A stretch of 64,000 nt of DNA. It comes from Rhodococcus tukisamuensis NBRC 100609. GTDB lineage: Bacteria; Actinomycetota; Actinomycetes; Mycobacteriales; Mycobacteriaceae. Position 1 is the stretch's first letter; each line of letters starts with the position of its first letter. Where the stretch lies: NCBI RefSeq assembly GCF_001894985.1, contig NZ_BCXG01000009.1:118285-182284 (forward strand). The letters are read 5' to 3'. Of the stretch, positions 57,589 through 64,000 are shown in pieces. A program made the position numbers and the translations under genes. A model generated the notes under the pieces. It made no database searches. It was not told the origin of the DNA and saw only the letters and a program-made list of their open reading frames with translations.

Positions 57589-59553
57589 CTACGTGGGGGA
57601 GTGCGCGGGCTGGAAGGTGCCGGAGGCGGCGGACTCCTCGGCGCGGATCACGTGCACGACGGCGTTGATCAGCGCCAGGTGCGTGAAGGCCTGCGGGAAG
57701 TTGCCGAGATGCCGGCCGGTGCGGGCGTCGATCTCCTCCGCGTACAGCTTCAGCGGGCTGGCGTAGCCGAGCAGACGCTCGCAGAGCCGCTTGGCACGGG
57801 GCAGTTCGCCGATCTCGACCAGCGCGGACACCAGCCAGAACGAGCAGATGGTGAACGTGCCCTCGTCGCCGGAGAGCCCGTCGTCGGTGCTCTCGACCCG
57901 GTACCGCAGCACCAGCCCGCCCTCCGTCAGCTCGTCGGCGATGGACAGCACGGTCGCGCGGACCCGGTGGTCGTCGGCCGGCAGGAACCGCAGCAGCGGG
58001 ACCAGCAGCAGCGACGCGTCCAGCGACGGGTGCCCGTACCGCTGGGTGAACACGCCGCGTTCGTCCACGCCGTGCTCGAGGATGTCGGCCCGGATCTCTT
58101 CGGCGATCTCGGACCACTGCCGGGCGTACGACTTCTCCCCGTGCAGGGTGGCGAGCTTCACGCCGCGGTCGAGGGCCACCCAGCACATCAGCTTGGAGGT
58201 GGTGAAGTGCTGCGGTTCGCCGCGCACCTCCCAGATGCCACGGTCGGGCTTGCGCCAGTGCTTGATCGCCTCCTCGACCTGGCGTTTGAGCAGCGGCCAC
58301 AGCGCGTCCGGCACCTGGTCGCGGGAGCGGACGTGCAGGTACACCGAGTCCAGCATGGTGCCCCAGATGTCGTGCTGCTCCTGGTTGTACGCGCCGTTGC
58401 CGATTCGCACCGGGCGGGCGCCGTCGTAGCCGGACAGGTGGTTGAGCTCGAGCTCCTCGAGCGAGTGCTCGCCCCCGATCCCGTACATCACCTGCAGCGG
58501 GTTCGGATGCCCGTCCTCGGACTGCGAGACGTCGGAGATGAACGCGAAGAAGTCGTTGGCCTCCCGGTCCAGGCCCAGGGTGTACAGGCCCCACAGGGCG
58601 AAGGTGGAGTCCCGGACCCACGCGTAGCGGTAGTCCCAGTTCCGTTCGCCGCCGGGGGTTTCCGGCAGGGACGTGGTCGACGCGGCGAGCAGGGCGCCGG
58701 TGGGCGCGTAGGTGAGTCCCTTCAGGGTCAGGGCACTGCGCTGCAGGTAGCCCCGCCACGGATGGTCGGGGAAGCGGCCGATGTTGATCCACTGCCGCCA
58801 GCACTCGGCGGTCTTCCACATCTTGTCCGCGGCCTCCTCGAAGGTCGTCGGCATCGGCTGGTCGGCCCAGGTCAGGGCGACGAAGACGTTGTCGCCCTCG
58901 AACATCCGGGTGCGGGCCCGGGCCTCGCGGCCCTCGAGCCCGAGCTTGAGGTTGGTGGTCACCCGCAGCGTCGGCTGCTCGCCGAGCGCGCTGGCCTCGC
59001 AGGTCGCGGTGGCCTCCTCGTACACCTTGCCGGTGTACTCCCAGCGTGCGGTGGACCGGTGGTAGTCGAAGGCGGGCTCGCAGCTCATCTCCAGCTCGAC
59101 CGTCCCGCTCACGCACTTGACGGTGCGCAGCAGGATGTGTTCGGCGTCCCAGTCGGTCGGGGTGCGCTTGTGGGTGCGGGAGCGGTGGGTGTTGTTGTGC
59201 CACGGACCCATCACCAGGGCGTCGCGGACCACCAGCCAGCCGGTCTCGGTCTGCCAGGTGGTCTCGACGATCAGGCCGCCCGGCAGGTACCGCCGCGCGG
59301 CCGGCACGTTCTGCCCGTAGGGCCCGATCCGGAAGTGCCCGGCGCTGCGGTCCAGGACGGCCCCGAACACGCTGGGGGAGTCCGGGCGGGGCAGGCACAT
59401 CCACTCGACGGCGCCGCTGCGAGAGATCAGGCAGGTGCTCTCGCAGTCGGAGAGGAACGCGTAGTCGTCGATCGGCGGGAAGGTGCTGCGGTGCGTCGAG
59501 TCGACGACGGCGGGCAGGTTGGCGGGGAGCTCGGCATCCTCGGAGGTTCCCAT
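57589..59553 (-). CDS. Glycoside hydrolase family 15 protein, probable trehalase
   Basis: A 654-residue enzyme. The N-terminal beta domain begins YAFLSDCESTCLISRSGAVE. The (alpha/alpha)6 catalytic domain carries ERNWDYRYAWVRDSTFALWG (catalytic-acid region) and the ending DEGTFTICSFWLVSALVEIG (catalytic base region). Mycobacterial GH15 enzymes in this place hydrolyse trehalose and depend on phosphate and Mg; glucoamylase activity is the alternative. ATG 59553 lies six bases after GATGAT, a possible leaderless start. Confidence 0.88.
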   Translation of the reverse strand: MGTSEDAELPANLPAVVDSTHRSTFPPIDDYAFLSDCESTCLISRSGAVEWMCLPRPDSPSVFGAVLDRSAGHFRIGPYGQNVPAARRYLPGGLIVETTWQTETGWLVVRDALVMGPWHNNTHRSRTHKRTPTDWDAEHILLRTVKCVSGTVELEMSCEPAFDYHRSTARWEYTGKVYEEATATCEASALGEQPTLRVTTNLKLGLEGREARARTRMFEGDNVFVALTWADQPMPTTFEEAADKMWKTAECWRQWINIGRFPDHPWRGYLQRSALTLKGLTYAPTGALLAASTTSLPETPGGERNWDYRYAWVRDSTFALWGLYTLGLDREANDFFAFISDVSQSEDGHPNPLQVMYGIGGEHSLEELELNHLSGYDGARPVRIGNGAYNQEQHDIWGTMLDSVYLHVRSRDQVPDALWPLLKRQVEEAIKHWRKPDRGIWEVRGEPQHFTTSKLMCWVALDRGVKLATLHGEKSYARQWSEIAEEIRADILEHGVDERGVFTQRYGHPSLDASLLLVPLLRFLPADDHRVRATVLSIADELTEGGLVLRYRVESTDDGLSGDEGTFTICSFWLVSALVEIGELPRAKRLCERLLGYASPLKLYAEEIDARTGRHLGNFPQAFTHLALINAVVHVIRAEESAASGTFQPAHSPT

Positions 59554-59559
59554 CAGCTC

Positions 59560-59565
59560 ATCATC
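59560..59565 (-). promoter_or_regulatory. Candidate -10 element of a leaderless GH15 transcript
   Basis: On the minus strand GATGAT ends six bases before ATG 59553, the same arrangement as at ppk. Confidence 0.4.
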
Positions 59566-59604
59566 TGCCCGCCGGGCGCGGGCGTCCACCCGGGCGCCGG
59601 ACGA

Positions 59605-59610
59605 TAGGGT
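59605..59610 (+). promoter_or_regulatory. -10 element of a leaderless small membrane protein transcript
   Basis: TAGGGT ends six bases before GTG 59617. Confidence 0.5.
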
Positions 59611-59616
59611 GGGTCC

Positions 59617-59829
59617 GTGAATCAGATCGCCAGTTGGTGGGACGGAGCCGAGCTGTGGCTCATCGGTCTGCCGTACGTCCCGCAGCTGTTGCTGGTGATG
59701 GGCGTGGTGCTGCCGGCAGCCTTCGGCATCGCCCGTGGATTCGATCTGGTGCTCGCCCGGGTATTTGCGCTGCTCGGTCGTGACCGTGCGTCGGTGCCGG
59801 CCCCGACCGTGGTCGGAGGTGAGCACTGA
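59617..59829 (+). CDS. Small membrane protein, 70 residues
   Basis: It has one long hydrophobic segment (LPYVPQLLLVMGVVLPAAFG) and a second amphipathic stretch (FDLVLARVFALLG), then a short polar tail. A similar small membrane protein lies between the GH15 and sulfate transporter genes in mycobacteria. Its stop overlaps the next small gene by one base. Function is unknown. Confidence 0.7.
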   Translation: MNQIASWWDGAELWLIGLPYVPQLLLVMGVVLPAAFGIARGFDLVLARVFALLGRDRASVPAPTVVGGEH

Positions 59830-59906
59830 TGCCCCGTTCACGAGTAACCCTCGCGCTGATCGCGCTGATCCTCTTGGTCCTGGTCGGCTGGCTGCTGACC
59901 CGCTAG
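59829..59906 (+). CDS. Very small single-span membrane protein, 25 residues
   Basis: ATG 59829 overlaps the stop of the preceding gene (TGATG). The peptide starts MPRSRVTLALIALILL, is hydrophobic through one membrane span, and ends WLLTR. Positive charges at both ends flank the span. The one-base overlap suggests translation by re-initiation together with the 70-residue protein. Confidence 0.6.
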   Translation: MPRSRVTLALIALILLVLVGWLLTR

Positions 59907-59951
59907 CCTCCCTCGTCCGCGGCCCGGTTCGATCCGGGTCGCGGGCTCTGA

Positions 59952-59957
59952 TACATT
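59952..59957 (+). promoter_or_regulatory. -10 element of the cys operon leader transcript
   Basis: TACATT ends seven bases before GTG 59965, the same geometry as the ilvBNC leader. The mRNA is expected to begin at the leader peptide start codon. Confidence 0.6.
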
Positions 59958-59964
59958 CACCCGC

Positions 59965-60054
59965 GTGTCTGCAACTGTCGTGCACCAGGTCCGCCATGAA
60001 TTGGCGTTGATCGCTGTCGGCATGCTTGCGGTCGCCGACATCGACTGTTGTTGA
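59965..60054 (+). CDS. Cys-Cys leader peptide of the sulfate transport operon, 29 residues
   Basis: The frame starts GTG TCT GCA ACT (MSATVVHQVRHELAL...) and ends GAC ATC GAC TGT TGT TGA, that is DIDCC-stop. These are its only Cys codons and they are directly before the stop. It lies 170 bases before the sulfate-binding protein gene. Leaderless Cys-rich upstream peptides that attenuate cysteine genes are known from mycobacteria. Ribosome stalling at TGT TGT when Cys-tRNA is scarce would be the sensor. Confidence 0.75.
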   Translation: MSATVVHQVRHELALIAVGMLAVADIDCC

Positions 60055-60119
60055 CGTCCCCGCCTGGCTGAAGCCGCGGCCGGTTCGCCCCACGTCAGTG
60101 GGCACCATTCTCTTGTTCT

Positions 60120-60180
60120 CCTCGGTCACCCCGACACCACGCCCGTTCCGGCGTGGCGTTCGTGCGGTCTGTGACCGAGG
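60120..60180 (+). promoter_or_regulatory. Hairpin between Cys leader and subI, candidate attenuator
   Basis: CCTCGGTCAC (60120-60129) pairs perfectly with 60171-60180 and encloses a second 7-bp hairpin (60137-60143 with 60150-60156). No T-run follows, so Rho-dependent or translational control is also possible. Confidence 0.55.
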
Positions 60181-60224
60181 AATCCTCTCGCCCTCGTGGC
60201 GCAGTCGTGAAAGGCACAACCCTC

Positions 60225-61274
60225 ATGAGCATTCGCTCACGCGTCACCCGTTCCGGACTCCTCCTCACCGCGGCCCTCACCGCCGCGACGGTGGCCCTCA
60301 CCGCGTGCAGCGGCGGTTCGTCCGACGTGATCGGCGGTGAGTCCGGCTCCGGCTCCGACGGCGGCGCGACCACCATCAACCTGTTCGCCTACGCGGTGCC
60401 CAAGGTCGGTTTCGACGCGGTGACCCCCGCCTTCCAGCAGACGGAGGCGGGCAAGGACGTAACGGTCCAGCCGTCCTATGGGGCGTCGGGCGACCAGTCC
60501 CGCAAGGTCAAGGACGGGGCGCCGGCCGACGTCGTCAACTTCTCCGTCGAGCCGGACATCACCCGGCTCGTCGATGCCGGCCTGGTGAGCGAGGACTGGA
60601 ATGCCGATGCCTACCACGGCATTCCGTTCGGCTCGGTGGTCACCATCGTGGTGCGCGAGGGCAACCCCAAGGGCATCAAGGACTGGGACGACCTGCTGGC
60701 GCCGGGCATCGAGGTGATCACCCCGAACCCGTTCAGCTCCGGGTCGGCGAAGTGGAACCTGCTGGCGCCCTACGCGGCCAAGAGCGAAGGCGGGGCGAAC
60801 CCGCAGGCCGGACTCGACTACGTCAACGCGCTGGTCACCGACCACGTGAAGGTGCAGCCGAAGTCCGGTCGCGAGGCGACGGAGACGTTCCTGCAGGGCC
60901 GCGGCGACGTGCTGCTGAGCTACGAGAACGAGGCACTCTTCGCCGAGCGCAACGGCGACCCCGTCGAGCACGTCACCCCGCCGACGACCTTCAAGATCGA
61001 GAACCCGGTTGCGGTGCTGGAGAACAGCAAGAACCCCGAGCAGGCGAGCGCGTTCAAGGACTTCCTGTTCACCCCCGAGGCGCAGAAGCTCTGGGCCGAG
61101 TCGGGCTTCCGCCCGGTCGACCCCGCGGTCGCGGCCGAGTTCGCCGCGGACTTCCCGGCCCCGGCGAAGCTGTGGACGGTCGCGGACCTGGGTGGCTGGA
61201 AGGCCATCGACGAATCCCTGTTCAAGAAGGATTCCGGAACGATCGCGAGGATCTATGACGGCGTCAGCAAGTAG
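60225..61274 (+). CDS. subI: Sulfate ABC transporter substrate-binding lipoprotein
   Basis: A 349-residue lipoprotein with lipobox LTACSGG and a type 2 periplasmic binding fold. Typical sulfate-binding pieces are PSYGASGDQSRKVKDGAPAD, DVVNFSVEPDITRLVDAGLV, and NPFSSGSAKWNLLAPYAA. ATG 60225 has GAAAGG nine bases upstream; an in-frame start at 60153 would put the lipoprotein signal too far inside. It is the first gene of subI-cysT-cysW-cysA. Confidence 0.93.
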   Translation: MSIRSRVTRSGLLLTAALTAATVALTACSGGSSDVIGGESGSGSDGGATTINLFAYAVPKVGFDAVTPAFQQTEAGKDVTVQPSYGASGDQSRKVKDGAPADVVNFSVEPDITRLVDAGLVSEDWNADAYHGIPFGSVVTIVVREGNPKGIKDWDDLLAPGIEVITPNPFSSGSAKWNLLAPYAAKSEGGANPQAGLDYVNALVTDHVKVQPKSGREATETFLQGRGDVLLSYENEALFAERNGDPVEHVTPPTTFKIENPVAVLENSKNPEQASAFKDFLFTPEAQKLWAESGFRPVDPAVAAEFAADFPAPAKLWTVADLGGWKAIDESLFKKDSGTIARIYDGVSK

Positions 61275-62202
61275 CCTGACCGTGACGAGTGCGACCGACA
61301 CGGCGACGGGGGGAGCGGTGTCCCAGATCGGCTCCCCGTCGGCCGCCGACGTCGCGTCCGGCCCGGCGCCCGCGCCGAAGGCCCGGCGGCGCCGCGGCTG
61401 GTCCTCGGTCACCGGCACCGTCGGTCCGCTCGGCATCGGCGTGGCGATGCTCTGGCTCAGCGTCATCGTGCTGCTGCCGCTCGCGGCGCTGACGGTGACC
61501 TCGCTCGAGGACGGACTGGCCGGATTCTGGGAGGCGGTCACCAGCCCGGCGGCGCTGTCGTCGCTGCGGATCACCATCGGCGTGTCCGTGGTGGTGGCCC
61601 TGATCAACGTGGTGATGGGCACCCTGATCGCGTGGGTGCTGGTGCGCGACGAGTTCCCCGGCAAGCGCATCGTCAACGCGCTGATCGACCTGCCGTTCGC
61701 GCTGCCGACGATCGTGGCGAGCATCGTGCTGCTCTCGCTGTACGGCCCGAACAGCCCGGTGCACATCGAGCTCAACGCGACCCAGCCCGGCCTGGTGGTG
61801 GCGCTGGCGTTCGTGACGCTGCCGTTCGTCGTCCGGTCGGTGCAGCCGGTGCTGATCGAACTCGACCGGGACGTCGAGCAGGCCGCGGCGTCGCTCGGCG
61901 CGAGCAACCTGACGATCTTCCGGAAGGTGGTGCTGCCGACGCTCGCCCCGGCGATGATCGGCGGCGCGGGGCTGGCGTTCGCCCGGGCCATCGGCGAGTA
62001 CGGCTCGGTGGTCCTGATCGGCGGCAACATCCCGCACGAGACGCAGATGGCCTCGCAGCTGATCCAGCAGCGCATCGAGATCGACCGGCCGGTCGACGCC
62101 GCCGCGATCTCGGTGGCGTTGCTGGCGATCTCGTTCCTTACGCTGCTCGTGCTGCGTGTGGTGGCCGGCCGTAACCAGCGACGTCAGGAGCATTCCCAGT
62201 GA
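61255..62202 (+). CDS. cysT: Sulfate ABC transporter permease CysT
   Basis: A 315-residue permease with a ~60-residue polar N-terminal extension, then six transmembrane segments. The EAA loop is EQAAASLGASNLTIFRKVVLP. It overlaps subI by 20 bases. ATG 61255 has GAGGA close upstream. It forms the channel with CysW. Confidence 0.93.
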   Translation: MTASASSLTVTSATDTATGGAVSQIGSPSAADVASGPAPAPKARRRRGWSSVTGTVGPLGIGVAMLWLSVIVLLPLAALTVTSLEDGLAGFWEAVTSPAALSSLRITIGVSVVVALINVVMGTLIAWVLVRDEFPGKRIVNALIDLPFALPTIVASIVLLSLYGPNSPVHIELNATQPGLVVALAFVTLPFVVRSVQPVLIELDRDVEQAAASLGASNLTIFRKVVLPTLAPAMIGGAGLAFARAIGEYGSVVLIGGNIPHETQMASQLIQQRIEIDRPVDAAAISVALLAISFLTLLVLRVVAGRNQRRQEHSQ

Positions 62203-63005
62203 ACGTCTCGACCCCGGCCCGGCTGAGCATGCGGGTGGTCGCGCTCGGCTACCTGTTCATGCTGCTGCTGGTGCCGATCATGGTGATCCTGTGGCGCACC
62301 TTCGAGCGCGGCATCGCCTCGTTCATCGAGGCGATCTCCACCCCGGCGGCCATCTCGGCGCTGAACCTGTCGCTGCTGATCGTGGCCATCGTGGTGCCGA
62401 TCAACGTGGCGTTCGGCGTGGTCACGGCGCTGGCGCTGGTCCGGGGCCGGTTCCCCGGCCGCGGGCTGATGCAGGCGCTGGTGGACCTGCCGTTCGCGGT
62501 GTCCCCGATCGTGGTCGGCGTCTCGCTGATCCTGCTGTGGGGCGTCAACGGCTGGTTCGGTGCGCTCGACTCGTGGGGGTTCCAGGTCATCTTCGGCCTG
62601 CCCGGCATGGTCCTGGCGACCATCTTCGTCACGCTGCCGTTCGTGGTGCGTGAGGTCGAACCGGTGCTGCACGAGATCGGCGACGAGCAGGAACAGGCCG
62701 CGGCCACCCTCGGGGCGTCCAAGTGGCAGACGTTCTGGCGGATCACGCTGCCGGCGATCCGGTGGGGACTGACCTACGGCGTGGTGCTCACCGTGGCCCG
62801 CGCGCTCGGCGAGTTCGGCGCGGTGATCATGGTCTCGTCCGGGTTCCCGGGCGTCTCCCAGACCCTGACACTGCTGGTGCACTCGCGCTACATCGACGAC
62901 CACAACACCTACGGCGCGTACTGCGCGGCGACACTGCTGATGGGCATCGCCCTGGTGACGCTGCTGCTGATGACGCTGCTGGACCGCAAGAGGAGCAACG
63001 CATGA
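62199..63005 (+). CDS. cysW: Sulfate ABC transporter permease CysW
   Basis: A 268-residue permease with about six transmembrane segments and the EAA loop [20 protein letters not shown]. It starts at GTG 62199, overlapping the cysT stop by four bases, with CAGGAG upstream. It ends with the ATGA overlap to cysA. Confidence 0.94.
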   Translation: MNVSTPARLSMRVVALGYLFMLLLVPIMVILWRTFERGIASFIEAISTPAAISALNLSLLIVAIVVPINVAFGVVTALALVRGRFPGRGLMQALVDLPFAVSPIVVGVSLILLWGVNGWFGALDSWGFQVIFGLPGMVLATIFVTLPFVVREVEPVLHEIGDEQEQAAATLGASKWQTFWRITLPAIRWGLTYGVVLTVARALGEFGAVIMVSSGFPGVSQTLTLLVHSRYIDDHNTYGAYCAATLLMGIALVTLLLMTLLDRKRSNA

Positions 63006-63994
63006 TCTCCGTGATCGGGGCGCGAAAGAACTACGGCGACTTCGCCGCGCTGGACGACCTGACCCTGGAGATCCCGGCCGGGTCGCTGACCGCGTTGCTG
63101 GGGCCGTCGGGCTCGGGGAAGTCGACGCTGCTGCGGTCGATCGCCGGCCTGGAGAACCCGGACGGCGGCACCATCACCATCGCCGGCAAGGACGTGACCG
63201 GCGTGCCGCCGCAGAAGCGGGACATCGGGTTCGTCTTCCAGCACTACGCGGCGTTCAAACACATGACGGTGCGGGACAATGTCGCGTTCGGCCTGAAGAT
63301 CCGCAAGCGGCCGAAGAACGAGATCACCAAGAAGGTCAACGACCTGCTCGAGATCGTCGGTCTCGACGGGTTCCAGCACCGCTACCCGGCGCAGCTGTCG
63401 GGTGGTCAGCGTCAGCGGATGGCGCTGGCCCGCGCGCTGGCGGTGGACCCGCAGGTACTGCTGCTCGACGAGCCGTTCGGCGCGCTCGACGCCAAGGTGC
63501 GCGAGGACCTGCGGACCTGGTTGCGGCGCCTGCACGACGAGGTGCACGTGACCACCGTGCTGGTCACCCATGACCAGGAGGAGGCGCTCGACGTCGCCGA
63601 CCGGATCGCGGTGCTCAACAAGGGGCGGATCGAGCAGGTCGGGACCCCGCGGGACCTCTACGACCGGCCGGCGAACCACTTCGTGATGTCGTTCCTCGGG
63701 CCCGTGGCCAAACTCAACGGCCAGCTGGTCCGGCCGCACGACATCCGCGTCGGGCGCGACCCGAGCATGGCGGTCGCGCAGAAGGCCGGCACGGCGGAGT
63801 CCGCGGGCGTCACCCGCGCCACGGTCGAGCGGGTGGTGCACCTCGGGTTCGAGGTGCGGGTGGAGCTGCGCAACGCGGCCACCGGCGACCTGTTCGCCGC
63901 GCAGGTGACCCGCGGCGACAGCGAGGCGCTGCAGCTGCAGGAGGGCGAGACCGTCTACGCCCGCGCCACGCTGATCCCCGACATCCCGTCCTGA
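63002..63994 (+). CDS. cysA: Sulfate ABC transporter ATP-binding protein CysA
   Basis: A 330-residue ATPase: Walker [10 protein letters not shown] near residue 35, Q-loop VFQHYAAF, signature [15 protein letters not shown], Walker [15 protein letters not shown] and switch His [16 protein letters not shown]. The C-terminal ~85 residues are a TOBE-like regulatory domain ([17 protein letters not shown]). GAGGAG lies upstream of ATG 63002. It completes the operon six bases before the window ends. Confidence 0.95.
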   Translation: MISVIGARKNYGDFAALDDLTLEIPAGSLTALLGPSGSGKSTLLRSIAGLENPDGGTITIAGKDVTGVPPQKRDIGFVFQHYAAFKHMTVRDNVAFGLKIRKRPKNEITKKVNDLLEIVGLDGFQHRYPAQLSGGQRQRMALARALAVDPQVLLLDEPFGALDAKVREDLRTWLRRLHDEVHVTTVLVTHDQEEALDVADRIAVLNKGRIEQVGTPRDLYDRPANHFVMSFLGPVAKLNGQLVRPHDIRVGRDPSMAVAQKAGTAESAGVTRATVERVVHLGFEVRVELRNAATGDLFAAQVTRGDSEALQLQEGETVYARATLIPDIPS

Positions 63995-64000
63995 GGCGGC

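Noticed and set aside
60055..60224. A metabolite riboswitch (for example SAM type) before subI
   Set aside because: I could not find a known aptamer pattern. The Cys-Cys leader peptide explains the leader better.

Overview
The window is high-G+C, densely packed DNA from an actinobacterium of the order Mycobacteriales. Rhodococcus, or a close relative such as Nocardia, fits best, but that placement rests on gene content and gene order, not on a computed phylogeny. Positions 1-45,010 follow, with insertions, the Mycobacterium tuberculosis segment from lppZ through ilvBNC, serA, leuB, gltX, leuCD, hupB, ppk, fbiD, gpsA, ddl, thiL and ung to recG. Positions 54,667-63,994 follow the lepA, GH15 trehalase and sulfate transporter segment. 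Rhodococcal-type extras include a polyhydroxyalkanoate (PHA) gene cluster and a HelR rifamycin-resistance gene. These order comparisons are from memory.

Layout. 1-5.3 kb: a truncated lppZ-like lipoprotein, a DoxX membrane protein, an amino-acid permease divergent from a Leu/Phe/Val-type dehydrogenase, and an XRE regulator. 5.3-9.3 kb (minus strand): phaJ, phaC and phasin, then a serine hydrolase that may be a PHA depolymerase. 10-19.4 kb: ilvD, a PH-domain protein, ilvBNC behind an attenuator, serA and leuB. 19.4-25.4 kb: an MFS transporter, an FAH-family enzyme, gltX, tRNA-Gln, two tRNA-Glu, a DUF5302 protein, a PPOX/FDOR protein and an IclR regulator. 25.5-36.6 kb: leuCD, hupB, mutT1, ppk, fbiD, gpsA, ddl, a DUF3515 protein and thiL. 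36.6-45.9 kb: an unusual alpha/beta hydrolase with a membrane domain, a gamma-carbonic anhydrase-like protein, ung, an enoyl-CoA hydratase, rpmB, a fakA-like gene, recG and tesB. 45.9-54.5 kb is accessory: secreted proteins of unknown family, helR with a rifamycin-associated element, a damaged reductase-domain gene, a truncated secreted-protein gene, and DUF1269 and DUF2252 genes. 54.6-64 kb: lepA, a nitronate monooxygenase, GH15 trehalase, two tiny membrane proteins, and the sulfate ABC transporter behind a leader peptide ending in Cys-Cys.

How the genes work together. Branched-chain amino-acid synthesis dominates: ilvD, ilvBNC, leuB and leuCD. ilvBNC is apparently controlled by translation of a leader peptide rich in Leu, Val and Ile, and leuCD by the divergent IclR protein. 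The PHA cluster makes (R)-3-hydroxyacyl-CoA, polymerises it and coats the granule. The cys operon imports sulfate and carries a cysteine-sensing leader.

Two translation features stand out. Many genes have a TANNNT-like -10 element exactly 6-7 nt before an ATG or GTG, the arrangement expected of leaderless mRNA; both attenuator leader peptides share it. lepA, and probably thiL, appear to start at an ATC codon six bases after a Shine-Dalgarno sequence. No insertion sequence, prophage or CRISPR array was seen.
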